From positions 124,001 to 188,000 of the forward strand of contig DAIDIG010000001.1 in the NCBI GenBank assembly GCA_027459485.1: DNA of 64,000 nucleotides. The letters run 5' to 3'. Positions 30,609-39,945 of this stretch are shown here, in pieces. Both the position numbers and the translations under genes were made by a program. The number at the start of each line of letters is the position of its first letter. Position 1 is the stretch's first letter. This stretch comes from Bdellovibrionales bacterium. Lineage in GTDB: Bacteria; Bdellovibrionota; Bdellovibrionia; Bdellovibrionales; UBA1609. Below the pieces are notes generated by a model, which worked only from the letters and a program-made list of their open reading frames with translations, was not told where the DNA came from and did no database searches.

Positions 30609-30879
30609 GTTGATTACAGGGACAGCCGTCACGGCGCAAAAATTTGTTCAATTTTTAACTACGACCTGTTTTGGTACAATATATTAGTGGGCCTAGTTTA
30701 GTAGGAATAGACAATGCTCAGAGAACAAAAAGATCAATTGGGGAACAATAAACTCTTTATTCGATTTTGTATAGCCATTGGAACGGCAACATTTGGTCGG
30801 GCAATACAATTCATGTCGTATCTGGAACGACCAAATCGAGCACGCGCAACTGACTTTGTGCCATAGGATTTTAGCTTAA
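30609..30879. other. Intergenic stretch with possible 50-codon ORF
   Basis: No known gene recognised. On the plus strand a TACAAT box (30675-30680) with a poor -35, an AGGA (30703-30706) and ATG 30714 precede a 50-codon frame ending TAG at 30864-30866. The product begins MLREQKDQLG and has one weakly hydrophobic part. It matches nothing known to me and may be chance. Confidence 0.2.
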
Positions 30880-31635
30880 TCACCCCACAAATTCCCGCAC
30901 CTGGGCGGCGAGCCATTCGGCGTCGTCAATCGGTAAATCATGGCCGGCGGTCGGGTGAAATTTCAATTGGGTGCGAAGTCGTTCGCCCATTATTTTGGAG
31001 CAGCGGCTGTCGACCATGCGATCTTTGAGCGAGGCCACCATCAAAGTTGGGATTTCGATTTTTTCCGGGCATTTGAATTGGGCGGCCGCAATCAGCTGAC
31101 GACCGAGATTGAAGCGGTCGATTGGGTGATCTTTCGCGATCGTCACGAGTTGCTCCAACAATTTTTTATCTTTGGCCCGCGTGTTCGACACCATTTTTAA
31201 AATTTGCCGTTCGCGCAGTTGCAATGTGGGGGCCGACAGCGCGCGCGCCACGCGATAGAAACCAAACGGCGAAAAACGTTGAAACAGAGTCGCCACATCA
31301 CGCGCGCTCGTGTTGATCACGACGAGTTTTTCGAAATCGTTCGGAAAGCGATGCGCCCAATCAAGCGCCACCATGCCGCCTAAAGAAAGACCGATGATCG
31401 ACCATTTGCCCTGCGACGGGTGCGCCGAGCTTCGCTTGTGCCGTAAATGAAATTCTTCGCGTAAAAAATCGGTGTGGCGGCGGATAGTGAACGGCGTTTC
31501 GACGTGGGCAAAATGACCGAAGCCGGGCAGGTCGAGGCATTCTATCTGCGTATGCGGGCCGGCGCGCAGAAGTTGCGGAAAGTGAAACCAATGCTCCTGA
31601 ACGCGCCCGAGACCACGCAACAATAACCAGTTCAT
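30880..31635 (-). CDS. Alpha/beta hydrolase (BioH-like)
   Basis: 251-residue cytosolic esterase-type hydrolase. It has nucleophile Ser84 in GLSLGG, an acid in ASLKDRMVD, and His in AGHDLPIDD near the C-terminus. The compact N-terminus (WLLLRGLG) with cap helices resembles BioH-type carboxylesterases. Its ATG overlaps the stop of the M14 carboxypeptidase gene (ATGA), so the two are coupled. No bio genes are nearby, so a role in biotin synthesis is not assured. Confidence 0.85.
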   Translation of the reverse strand: MNWLLLRGLGRVQEHWFHFPQLLRAGPHTQIECLDLPGFGHFAHVETPFTIRRHTDFLREEFHLRHKRSSAHPSQGKWSIIGLSLGGMVALDWAHRFPNDFEKLVVINTSARDVATLFQRFSPFGFYRVARALSAPTLQLRERQILKMVSNTRAKDKKLLEQLVTIAKDHPIDRFNLGRQLIAAAQFKCPEKIEIPTLMVASLKDRMVDSRCSKIMGERLRTQLKFHPTAGHDLPIDDAEWLAAQVREFVG

Positions 31636-32684
31636 GGGTTAGCCCCTGCAGCTGAAGCTGACTCGCGCTGAGGTGCGAGCCAGTGCCGATGATTGGCCGT
31701 CAACTGGCGCATGATATCGAGCAGCGGCCGATGCCGACGCATAATGCGGTTGTAGCGATGGGGCAGAATCGGATTGAAAATGCCGCCTTGAAAAAACAAT
31801 TGTTTCGGATTTTTTTTAAGCCATGTCCATGAGCCCATCTCAAGACACCACGGGATGAAAATGCGATCGCGACGGACGCCCGCGAGCTTTGTGTGCTCAT
31901 CAAAAATATAATCCCACGGGTCACCGTGAATGAGATAACTCGCGTGCTGCGGTTCAACCGTGTACACGTGAAACGGATGGGTCGCCTTGAGTTCATCGCG
32001 AAAACGCTCGACTACTGATAAGTAGGGGAATGTCTCGGCACTCCTCGAGAACGGCCACCAAAGCCGGTCGCGCACGCCAAAGCCCGAATGCACGTCAAGC
32101 GCCATCGAAAATTCAGACGCGAGCATTTCATCGCGCACGAAATTTATGAGGGTCTGCGTTTCGGCCTCCATCGGTTGGCCCGTCTGACCGCGATACCACG
32201 GCAGGCGATGACTGATTCGATGGCCTGAGACGATCGGGTGGACTTTGCCCGTGGCTTCGACCGGCGCATTTCGCATAATATCGACACCATTCGGGTTTGA
32301 GCGCGAGCCGAGATACATCCCGCCCGGATTCACGATCGGAATTGAAACCAGTCGCATTTTGCGAAAGGTGTCTCGAAGTGATTCATCCCACCGATATTGT
32401 TCGATCAGCGGCGCAAGATAATTGAGCACGACGTGAGTGCCCACGCGTTCAAGACCGTGAACGCCGCCGAACAGACCGAACGTCGGCGCGTGCGGGTCGT
32501 CAGTGCCCAAAACCAAACCGTGAATGGGGAGTGTCTGGTCGCCGACTTTCACCTCATCCAATAGGCGAACGCGACCGATGTCCTTCCACTTATTAAGGAA
32601 TGAGCTGAGACTTTGCAGCTCCACCCAATTGCCTGTACGTTTTACCTTCGCTGAGCGTTTCATTTTCACACGCGAGTGTATCAC
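31632..32684 (-). CDS. M14-family zinc carboxypeptidase
   Basis: Up to 350 residues; GTG 32684 or ATG 32663 are both possible starts. Zinc ligands are visible: HGLE (His76, Glu79) and His199 in ALDVHSGFG, with the substrate-binding segment SRSNPNGVDIMRN in between and a Glu in CLEMGSW near the C-terminus as catalytic base. There is no signal peptide, so it is cytosolic; small cytosolic M14 members include MpaA, which splits the gamma-D-Glu-DAP bond of murein peptides. LD-carboxypeptidase and Mpl genes are nearby, consistent with murein peptide turnover. Exact substrate is inference. Confidence 0.88.
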   Translation of the reverse strand: MIHSRVKMKRSAKVKRTGNWVELQSLSSFLNKWKDIGRVRLLDEVKVGDQTLPIHGLVLGTDDPHAPTFGLFGGVHGLERVGTHVVLNYLAPLIEQYRWDESLRDTFRKMRLVSIPIVNPGGMYLGSRSNPNGVDIMRNAPVEATGKVHPIVSGHRISHRLPWYRGQTGQPMEAETQTLINFVRDEMLASEFSMALDVHSGFGVRDRLWWPFSRSAETFPYLSVVERFRDELKATHPFHVYTVEPQHASYLIHGDPWDYIFDEHTKLAGVRRDRIFIPWCLEMGSWTWLKKNPKQLFFQGGIFNPILPHRYNRIMRRHRPLLDIMRQLTANHRHWLAPQRESASAAGANP

Positions 32685-33077
32685 GTCGGTGACGCGTGAG
32701 TGGAGTTCGATATTTTGTGCGTTTATGTGCGGCGCGTGCCGATATGTTAGACATTCATTCGCATTTTGCCCGGAGTGTCGAGTAACTTAATTGCTACATC
32801 CCTCGCCAGACTTGAGTTCGAACCGAACTTTTGTAGCGGTCGAGGCGGACGTTTGTCCCAAAGCCAAACATGACTAGCCCGGTCATTTGTCGAGCAAACA
32901 GCCTAAACTTTTGTCGACGTTTAAATTTTCGCCAGTTCGCGAACAAATGCGGCGTTTGGCGGCCACTTCGCGTTGGCACAGCCGCTGCAGTAACGATGGT
33001 TGGGCAACAATAACGGCGCGTGCAACGAGAGCCCGCGCACATCAGACGCGAGTGTGGACTCGCAAAGTGGGGGATTT
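32685..33077. other. 393-bp divergent intergenic region
   Basis: It separates the M14 gene (minus) from the coiled-coil lipoprotein gene (plus) and must hold both promoters. No convincing gene or clear sigma-70 pair is seen. AACTTTTGT occurs twice, near 32826 and 32908. A TTCGCGAA palindrome lies near 32936. GGGGGAT just before 33078 is the ribosome-binding site. Confidence 0.3.
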
Positions 33078-33782
33078 ATGAAACGCAGTACAGTTCTATC
33101 TCTGATTGCCATCGTAGCGCTTGGGTTCTCTGTTGGTTGCGGCAAAATGCAAGGCTCAGGTGCCTCGCTTGCGGCAGCCGCATCGACTGGGGCCTCGTCA
33201 TCGGGCGGCGGTACCGGCACCGATGTTGTGAATCAAGCCAATCAAGATGTCGCCGCCATTCAACAACAAGATGCGGCTCTTCAGCAGCAAGTGGCAACTT
33301 TAAATAATCAATTGAGCTCGATCAGCTTGACGACTTTGGCTAACGGCTCGTCTGGTGGTGCTGTAGCTGCGGCGCAAATGAGAAGCAGCGGCCCGGCCCG
33401 CATGCGCAGCTTGCAATCGACAATCCAAAACCTACTCGACAATGTCTATAAGGGAGTGTCGGCGATTTACACCAAGGTCAATGCTTTGCAAACGAAGGTG
33501 CAGAATCAAATTGCTGCATTGAATATGAACGACCCCGCTCAGTTGGCTGAAGCGGTCGCACTTGAAACGGCATTGACGTATCTCAACCAAGAAAAAGCCA
33601 AACTCAATGGTTTGGTGACCGATCTGGTGACGAAAGTTCAAGGTGTTGTGAATAGCATCAATACGAAACTCGCGAGTTTGACTGCCTCGAACCCCTTGTA
33701 CATCATCGCTGATTTGTACTGGATGCAGATCCAACCCTCGTTCATGAGCTTCGAAAATGAACTCACGGCTCTGACCCAGTAG
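33078..33782 (+). CDS. Coiled-coil lipoprotein
   Basis: 234 residues from ATG 33078, with GGGGGAT before it. The lipobox gives VGC|GK. A Gly/Ser linker is followed by Gln-rich heptads (AIQQQDAALQQQVATLNNQL) and a second predicted coiled coil (VYTKVNALQTKVQNQIAALN region, about 125-200). The overall pattern resembles small outer-membrane or periplasmic coiled-coil lipoproteins; no named family. It is followed by two hairpins, including a strong intrinsic terminator, so it is probably a single transcribed gene, perhaps highly expressed. Confidence 0.8.
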   Translation: MKRSTVLSLIAIVALGFSVGCGKMQGSGASLAAAASTGASSSGGGTGTDVVNQANQDVAAIQQQDAALQQQVATLNNQLSSISLTTLANGSSGGAVAAAQMRSSGPARMRSLQSTIQNLLDNVYKGVSAIYTKVNALQTKVQNQIAALNMNDPAQLAEAVALETALTYLNQEKAKLNGLVTDLVTKVQGVVNSINTKLASLTASNPLYIIADLYWMQIQPSFMSFENELTALTQ

Positions 33783-33794
33783 ACCCCGTGACCG

Positions 33795-33824
33795 GGGGCG
33801 CTTCGGCTCATCACTGAGCGCCCC
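33795..33824 (+). terminator. Hairpin after lipoprotein gene
   Basis: Perfect 8-bp stem GGGGCGCT/AGCGCCCC with a 14-base loop, 13 bp after the stop codon. No T-run follows, so it may protect the 3' end while the next hairpin terminates. Confidence 0.4.
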
Positions 33825-33852
33825 GTCGATTGAATTGTCTCATCCGTCCAGA

Positions 33853-33886
33853 CCCGCGCGGTTTTCCCACCACGCGGGTTTTTTTA
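33853..33886 (+). terminator. Intrinsic terminator
   Basis: CCCGCG/CGCGGG stem with a 14-base loop, followed at once by a run of seven T. This is a canonical rho-independent terminator for the lipoprotein gene. Confidence 0.8.
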
Positions 33887-34052
33887 TTTGCGGTTTCGAG
33901 GCGGCGTCGGGTTTCATCTACGTTTTGCCTTCTGCCGTCACGGAAGGCGATTCCGGCCCGATAGATCGAGCGCTGATTCGAAAACTTGTGGAGTCGCAGC
34001 ACCGGGCATAGTGCAATTGACTCGCGTGAGCAGTGGGCTCTAACATAATCGC

Positions 34053-34985
34053 ATGTGGGTCCCTTTAAAACGCGGCGATTTAGTCGATGTCGTAGCACCG
34101 GGCTTTGGCCTGTCTGAAGAGCGGCTGCACGGAGCGGTCCGGTTTCTTCACGACATCGGGCTGCAAGCGCGCGTGCCACGCGATATTCTCGGCGAAGACG
34201 TGGTGTGCGCGCAAAAAGATGAAATTCGTCTCGATCATTTGAAATCGGCGATTTTGGCAAAAGACTCTCACGCGATTTGGTGTTTGCGGGGCGGCTATGG
34301 TGCGATTCGCCTTATCGACGCCGTAGCGAAGATAAAGAAGCCGCGTGCGAAGCTGTTTGTCGGCTACAGCGACGCCGTCACGCTTCACAATTTTTTCAAT
34401 CACTTTTGGCATTGGCCGACGCTGCACGGGCCGTTACTCGATCGATTAGGGCAGCGCACACTCCCCGAGGAGCAAGTCAATCAACTGCTCGATGTCGTGT
34501 TCGGTCGCCAAAGCACGATCACGCATTCGAATCTTGTGCCGATGAACTCAGCGGCGCGCAAAATTTCGAAGCGCGTGATACGAGGTAAAATGTTCGGCGG
34601 CAATTTGACTGTCACTCAGTCGTTTTTGGGCACGCGCTACGAGAAAATACCGCGCGAGGCGATTCTGTTTTTCGAAGACGTCGGTGAGCGGGGTTATCGC
34701 GTCGATCGAATTCTCGTACAGTTAAAGCAAGCGGACTATTTCGCGCACACGCGCGCGATTGTTTTCGGCGATTTTATTGAATCGGCCGAGCGATCGGGCG
34801 AAGATCGCGTGCCGGGCGTCTTGCAACGGTTCGCCGATGAAATGAAAATTCCGGTGCTTAAGAATTTGCAAGCCGGGCATGGCAATGATCAGCGCATTGT
34901 CCCTTTGGCCACAGCGGCTCGCTTGCAGGCTGCTCGCAACGGTGAATTGACTCTTGCAATTCAGGCTGGGTTTAGGGCGCCATAA
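34053..34985 (+). CDS. ldcA: LD-carboxypeptidase (peptidase S66)
   Basis: 310-residue cytosolic serine peptidase that removes D-Ala from murein tetrapeptide, the step before tripeptide reuse by Mpl. The S66 triad is seen: Ser106 in GYSDAVTLH, Glu208 in FFEDVGER, and His276 in AGHGND. The N-terminal DLVDVVAPG and CLRGGYGAIRL motifs are typical. No signal peptide. It heads a run of closely spaced genes (DUF2007 protein, class-C hydrolase). Confidence 0.94.
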   Translation: MWVPLKRGDLVDVVAPGFGLSEERLHGAVRFLHDIGLQARVPRDILGEDVVCAQKDEIRLDHLKSAILAKDSHAIWCLRGGYGAIRLIDAVAKIKKPRAKLFVGYSDAVTLHNFFNHFWHWPTLHGPLLDRLGQRTLPEEQVNQLLDVVFGRQSTITHSNLVPMNSAARKISKRVIRGKMFGGNLTVTQSFLGTRYEKIPREAILFFEDVGERGYRVDRILVQLKQADYFAHTRAIVFGDFIESAERSGEDRVPGVLQRFADEMKIPVLKNLQAGHGNDQRIVPLATAARLQAARNGELTLAIQAGFRAP

Positions 34986-34986
34986 T

Positions 34987-35226
34987 ATGACTCGACTCAT
35001 GATATTTTCAAATGAACTCGAGGCCCGAATGGCACGCGACGTGCTTTCAATGAACGGCGTTCATGCTGAAATCATCGGTGCCAAAGATTACGTCACTCAT
35101 TACGCCGGCGGTTTTTTTGGGCGGTACGAACTCGTGGTGCCCGAAAACGAGGCCGAAGCGGCGCGCGACATTTTAGCTCGATACACCGGGCCCCGTTTGG
35201 TATCAAACGACGATGAAGGCAAATGA
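34987..35226 (+). CDS. DUF2007-type small protein
   Basis: 79 residues from ATG 34987, immediately after ldcA. The pattern MTRLMIFSNELEARMARDVLSMNGVHAEI...YELVVPENEAEAARDIL matches the ferredoxin-like DUF2007 (putative signal-transducing) family: a short beta strand, a helix facing aggregated residues, and the VPxxxxxxA ending. The reading frame overlaps the next gene by ATGA. Role unknown. Confidence 0.85.
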   Translation: MTRLMIFSNELEARMARDVLSMNGVHAEIIGAKDYVTHYAGGFFGRYELVVPENEAEAARDILARYTGPRLVSNDDEGK

Positions 35227-36326
35227 TGAAATTCGAGCGCTTGATCGAACAAAAGATTTGGCAGGCGGTGGATGGCAATCTATCAGGGGTTACGCCCGGG
35301 CTGTGTCTGCAGGTGGTGCACCGTGGTCGTTTGATTGCCGATATAAAAATGGGCAGGACTTGGCGCTATTACGACCTGGCTTCACTTACGAAAATCATTT
35401 TCACTGTGCCGATGTTTATGCAGTTGGCGGAGGCCCACAATACCGGCCGCCGGGCCGAACCCCGAATTGATCTCACAGCTTCGGTGCAAAGGTATCTGCC
35501 CGATTGGCCGCACAAATCCCAAACGGTGCGCGAAGTTCTCAGTCACTCGGCCGGTTTAGCGAGCTGGGCGCCGTTTTACAAAAAAATGAGGGCTCGCCAG
35601 TTCGCGGGCGAGAACGAACGCCGCGCATTTATTAAAAAACTTTTGTTTCAAATACCGACGGGTTCAAAACGTCGCGCCGTCTATTCCGATCTTGATTTTA
35701 TTTTGCTCGGATTTTTACTCGAGGATCTCTACGACCGGTCGTTAATTGAAATTTGGCAAAATCGCGTGCCTTGGCGCCAGAAAACGCCGAGCCTACATTT
35801 TAATCCGATCGACATACGAGGGCGATGCGACAAGCGCTTCAGTCGCGGCCAATATGCTCCCACCGAACGCTGCCCGTGGCGAAAAAAAATTCTGCAGGGC
35901 GAAGTTCATGACGATAATACGTGGAGCTTCGGCGGCGTTTCAACTCACGCAGGGCTTTTTGGAACGCCTGACGATGTCACCACATTTGGTAAAATGTTGA
36001 GAGCGAGCTGGCGTGGGCAGAGCGCGGCGAAGTTTCCGTCGACGGCGATCGTGAGAAAATTCACACGGCGGGCTATATCAAAAAACGTCGGCGATTGGTC
36101 GTTGGGTTTCATGCTCCCCACGGAGGGTAAAGCGAGTTGCGGGCGCTATTATTCGGCAACGGCGTTCGGCCATACCGGTTTTACGGGAACCTCGCTTTGG
36201 TACGACCCCAAACGCGATCTTTTGATCACGATTTTGAGTAATCGCGTTCATCCGACGCGTCTCAATCGCGCTTTTATTTCGCTGCGCCCGAAGATTCACG
36301 AAATTGTTGTCGAATCGGTCGACTAA
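35223..36326 (+). CDS. Class-C beta-lactamase-like serine hydrolase
   Basis: 367 residues, no signal peptide. Penicillin-binding-type motifs: SxxK with Ser54 and Lys57 (ASLTKII), YSD in place of YxN (about residue 160), and HTG (in FGHTGFTGT, about 322) in place of KTG. The family includes DD-peptidases, esterases and MpaA-adjacent murein hydrolases as well as lactamases. A cytosolic location and ldcA/mpl neighbours suggest a peptide or ester hydrolase rather than antibiotic resistance. It overlaps the previous gene (ATGA). Confidence 0.88.
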   Translation: MMKFERLIEQKIWQAVDGNLSGVTPGLCLQVVHRGRLIADIKMGRTWRYYDLASLTKIIFTVPMFMQLAEAHNTGRRAEPRIDLTASVQRYLPDWPHKSQTVREVLSHSAGLASWAPFYKKMRARQFAGENERRAFIKKLLFQIPTGSKRRAVYSDLDFILLGFLLEDLYDRSLIEIWQNRVPWRQKTPSLHFNPIDIRGRCDKRFSRGQYAPTERCPWRKKILQGEVHDDNTWSFGGVSTHAGLFGTPDDVTTFGKMLRASWRGQSAAKFPSTAIVRKFTRRAISKNVGDWSLGFMLPTEGKASCGRYYSATAFGHTGFTGTSLWYDPKRDLLITILSNRVHPTRLNRAFISLRPKIHEIVVESVD

Positions 36327-36408
36327 TCTTTTGACAATCTCTGAAAAAAATTCGACGGCCGGCGGAAAACTCGCATTTTCAATTTGGATATGAAATAAAT
36401 AACCCTTC

Positions 36409-38514
36409 ATGCGAAAAGTTACAGCTCGTTTTTTGTTGGGCTTCGGCGTTCTGGCTGGTTGGGCACTGCCGCGAATTGCCTTCGCCGGTGCGGTCATTTA
36501 CCCATTTTCATCGGCTCACCCCCGCGGTTCTACGGCTCAACGATCGCGTTCGACATATAACGATTCGGCTATTTATGGGTTTTCGCGCGTCCCTCGATTT
36601 GATTTTCAAATGGACGTTCAAAATCCGCTGGCGGCTTCATTATTCGTCCGCGGGCTCTATGCGCGCGCCGAATTGCAGCGCCACCCGTTCTCGCCGTTAG
36701 AACGCGAAAGGTTTCTTGCATCCATGCACGTCACCGATGAGCAAATCGCCGCGCTGAAGCCGATTTTTCGTTTGGCCTACGCCGCCCCGAGGGATTTGCT
36801 GTTTCAACCCGTTTCTGACCAAGATGTCTTGCAAATTGTCGAGACGTTTCAGCCGAAGCCGGCCGACTGGCTCAAAGTGACAGGTGCGAGACTTTTGCCG
36901 ATTATTTCGCGGCTTTGGCAGTTGGCGCCAAATTCTTATGCTCCGCCAAACGAGCCGCCGAACTCTTGGGCTCGGGTATTCGCTCAACTTGAAAATCAGA
37001 TTTCACGAGATTCGATCGGCCTTGAATGGTTGATACCCGCGCGTTTTGCCACTTCGCCGGAGCAAAATGACGAATTGATTTTGTTCACACGCAATGCTCT
37101 GGATCCGGCGAATCCGCGTTTTATTATAAATGCGAAAAATTACATTTCACTGTGCGAACGCCTGAACGGCGACCGGCAGGCCCTGCTTGCTAAGATTATT
37201 TTGGAGCAAATTCCGCATGCGTATGCGAAAAGTAAACGGAATTTACCCTACGATCCGATGTATTTGTCGAATGGCCAACCGCTGATTGAATTTTATTTGA
37301 GCCACACTCCGTCTGAAGAAATGCGGGCCGATTTTCTGTTGATGGTTCTTTCACAAACAGAGAAGGAACTGGCCGCTAGCCGGATGCCATCAGTCGGGCA
37401 ATTTGCCGATTGGCTGGTTCAAGTTGTCGCCCCGGTACTGCAAAGCAACGAGCAGTTTAGAAACTCGATAAGAAAGAATTTGCTGAATGTCCCCCAATAC
37501 GACTCCATGCCGGATTTAATTGCGCGGCTTCGATTGTATGATCCGCTGCGTTCGTTTCTTGCGGCCGCCCCAAGCGAAGAAAAGCTTTTGTACGATTTGT
37601 ATGTCGAGGTCTGGTCTGAATCTCCGAATGCATGGACGCGCGCGAGCACATCCTCTATTTTGCAGCGATATTTAGAGAATCGAAGCACCGCCGAAAATGT
37701 CGGCCAAGTGTGGGGTTGGATGGGCAAAATTTTGGCCGGTGCTCCGGCCAGTTCCGAAGCCAATTTGCTGCAGGCCAAATTACTATCGTACCTTTTGCAA
37801 TATTGGTCTCGATACGAGGCGGGCGATCAACAACGAAAAAACTTAATCGAGCTCGTGCGCACCTACGCGCGCGGCAAATGGTTCGGTAAGATTGACGAAT
37901 TTCAATCGGTGCTATTGAGCGTATTGCGCCAACAATTTTCGCCTGTAAATGACGTGGCCGGGATCGTGCAACTATTCGGAGAGATTCAGGTGCCAATCCC
38001 CGAAGATCGTAAAAGCATCGAAACGTCGTTTGTGGAACTGAAGTTGTTTTTTGCGGGATTAAAAGAAGTTGCCGGCGGTAACCCGATTTTGCTATCGGCG
38101 TTCGGTCGATCTTATGCCGCAAATGCCGCGCGGGCAATAAAGGGCGCGATGATGCGAACAACGGTGGCGCTGTCCTATGATCATGCAGCGCAGGCAATTG
38201 AAGATGCGCGAGACGGCGTCTCTCCGGCTGCGGCCCTAATTTTGGACATCCAGACGATCTTACCGGCGGCGGAATATCGAAAATTTCTTGAAGACGAAGT
38301 AGCCACGGCTGGCCCCTCTTGGTCAACGGCCAAAGGGTTTATTGCGACTGTCAAATATCGCAAAATGAAGCGCGAATACGTCAGCAAATTGTATGAAACG
38401 TTATACGACGAGCTAACTCGTGCGACGCGCCCGCAACTTAAGGTATTGCGCGGTGGCAGTTGCAACCGCTTGCTTGAAAAGACCCCAGCTGATACGGTTA
38501 GCCTGCAAAAGTAA
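36409..38514 (+). CDS. Large exported protein, probably all-helical, unknown function
   Basis: 701 residues. Signal peptide: basic start, hydrophobic core, cleavage near RIAFA|G (about residue 26). The rest reads as many amphipathic helices with periodic Leu/Ala and no recognisable catalytic motif; helical repeats are likely. A C-terminal CNRLLEK may be the only Cys of note. It lies just upstream of mpl (21 bp), so cotranscription is probable. I do not recognise the family. Confidence 0.75.
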   Translation: MRKVTARFLLGFGVLAGWALPRIAFAGAVIYPFSSAHPRGSTAQRSRSTYNDSAIYGFSRVPRFDFQMDVQNPLAASLFVRGLYARAELQRHPFSPLERERFLASMHVTDEQIAALKPIFRLAYAAPRDLLFQPVSDQDVLQIVETFQPKPADWLKVTGARLLPIISRLWQLAPNSYAPPNEPPNSWARVFAQLENQISRDSIGLEWLIPARFATSPEQNDELILFTRNALDPANPRFIINAKNYISLCERLNGDRQALLAKIILEQIPHAYAKSKRNLPYDPMYLSNGQPLIEFYLSHTPSEEMRADFLLMVLSQTEKELAASRMPSVGQFADWLVQVVAPVLQSNEQFRNSIRKNLLNVPQYDSMPDLIARLRLYDPLRSFLAAAPSEEKLLYDLYVEVWSESPNAWTRASTSSILQRYLENRSTAENVGQVWGWMGKILAGAPASSEANLLQAKLLSYLLQYWSRYEAGDQQRKNLIELVRTYARGKWFGKIDEFQSVLLSVLRQQFSPVNDVAGIVQLFGEIQVPIPEDRKSIETSFVELKLFFAGLKEVAGGNPILLSAFGRSYAANAARAIKGAMMRTTVALSYDHAAQAIEDARDGVSPAAALILDIQTILPAAEYRKFLEDEVATAGPSWSTAKGFIATVKYRKMKREYVSKLYETLYDELTRATRPQLKVLRGGSCNRLLEKTPADTVSLQK

Positions 38515-38535
38515 TCCTTTTGGGGCGGGGTCAAA

Positions 38536-39945
38536 ATGCGCGTACATTTAATGGGGATTTGCGGTACAGCCATGGCGAGTCTAGCCGGGCTTTTGAAAAG
38601 TTTAGGCCATGACGTCACCGGCAGCGATCAAAACGTTTACCCGCCGATGTCGACGCAACTCAAAGAACTCGGTATTTCAATTCTAGAGGGGTACAGAAAA
38701 GAAAATTTGGCGATCGGCACGGATCGTCAGCCGGATCTCGTGATTGTCGGCAATGTCATTTCGCGCGGTAATCCCGAAGCCGATGCTTTGCTCGCCAGCT
38801 CCATCCTCTACACGAGTTTACCGAAGGCAATGGGCGAGTACGCGATCGGCGACCGCCACTCGATTGTGATCGCCGGCACGCACGGTAAAACCACAACCAC
38901 ATCCCTCATGATAAAAGTTGCGGATACGTGCGGAGTCGAACCGGGATTCATGGTCGGCGGCATCCCTATCGATTACGGCCGTTCGTTTCGGGTTGCGAGA
39001 GGTTCCTTCTTTATTATTGAGGGCGACGAATACGACACGGCGTTTTTTGATAAAGTACCGAAGTTCATCCACTACAAGCCCCGCTCTGTGATTTTGACCA
39101 GCGTCGAGTTTGATCATGCCGATATTTACAAAGACCTGGATGCCGTGAAAAACGCGTTTCGCATGCTGGTGGATCGCATCCCCGCCGACGGTCATCTCAT
39201 CGCGCGTGCGGACGACGCCAACGTGATGGACGTCGTGAAGGGTGCGAAATGTCGCGTGATCACATTTGGTGCTGAGGCGGGAGAATACCGCTTGACCGAA
39301 CGTCAAATCTTGCACGGCCGAAATCAATTTGCGATCCAGCACGGTGGGCAAAAAATTGCCGATTGCGCGATTCGCTTACCGGGCGAACACAACGCGCTCA
39401 ATGCGCTCGCGGTGTTTGCGCTCGGCCACCAACTTGGTTGGAAGGTCCCGCGCATGTTACAAGGCCTGGCCGATTTTCAAGGTGTGAAGCGCCGGCAAGA
39501 AGTGATTGGAACGCCATCAGGTATCACGCTCATCGAAGACTTCGCCCATCACCCGACGGCCGTCGAAGTGACGATCGAAGCCGTGCGTGAAAAATATTTG
39601 GGAGGCACCAAGGGCAGATTGTTCGCGCTGTTTGAGCCACGCTCGGCGACATCACGCCGCCGCGTTTTTCAACACGAATATGTCGAGGCGTTTCGCAAAG
39701 CGGATATGATTTGCGTCGCCAAAGCTTACGACCAATCGAAGATTGCCGAGGGCGAGCGATTCTCGACGGCTGAGCTCGTGCGCGATTTGCTTCACGAGGG
39801 TCTAACGGCGTGTGAATTCGATTCGGTCGAGGATATTGTCGACGAAGTGAAAAAAGATGCGCGACCGGGCGATGTGGTTCTGATCATGTCGAATGGCGGC
39901 TTCGGCGGCATCTATCAAAAATTGGGCGCGAGGTTGTCGCAATGA
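38536..39945 (+). CDS. mpl: UDP-N-acetylmuramate:L-Ala-gamma-D-Glu-meso-DAP ligase (Mpl)
   Basis: 469-residue cytosolic Mur ligase that joins recycled tripeptide to UDP-MurNAc. It has the N-terminal UDP-binding motif GICGTAMASLAGLL, the P-loop GTHGKTTT (114-121), the EGDEYDTAFFDK carbamate-Lys/DAP region, and HHPTAV plus EPRSATSRR. The tripeptide-ligase type is distinguished from MurC by MGICGTAM and by the EYDTAFFD segment. Its stop overlaps the mutS start by 4 bp. Confidence 0.95.
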   Translation: MRVHLMGICGTAMASLAGLLKSLGHDVTGSDQNVYPPMSTQLKELGISILEGYRKENLAIGTDRQPDLVIVGNVISRGNPEADALLASSILYTSLPKAMGEYAIGDRHSIVIAGTHGKTTTTSLMIKVADTCGVEPGFMVGGIPIDYGRSFRVARGSFFIIEGDEYDTAFFDKVPKFIHYKPRSVILTSVEFDHADIYKDLDAVKNAFRMLVDRIPADGHLIARADDANVMDVVKGAKCRVITFGAEAGEYRLTERQILHGRNQFAIQHGGQKIADCAIRLPGEHNALNALAVFALGHQLGWKVPRMLQGLADFQGVKRRQEVIGTPSGITLIEDFAHHPTAVEVTIEAVREKYLGGTKGRLFALFEPRSATSRRRVFQHEYVEAFRKADMICVAKAYDQSKIAEGERFSTAELVRDLLHEGLTACEFDSVEDIVDEVKKDARPGDVVLIMSNGGFGGIYQKLGARLSQ

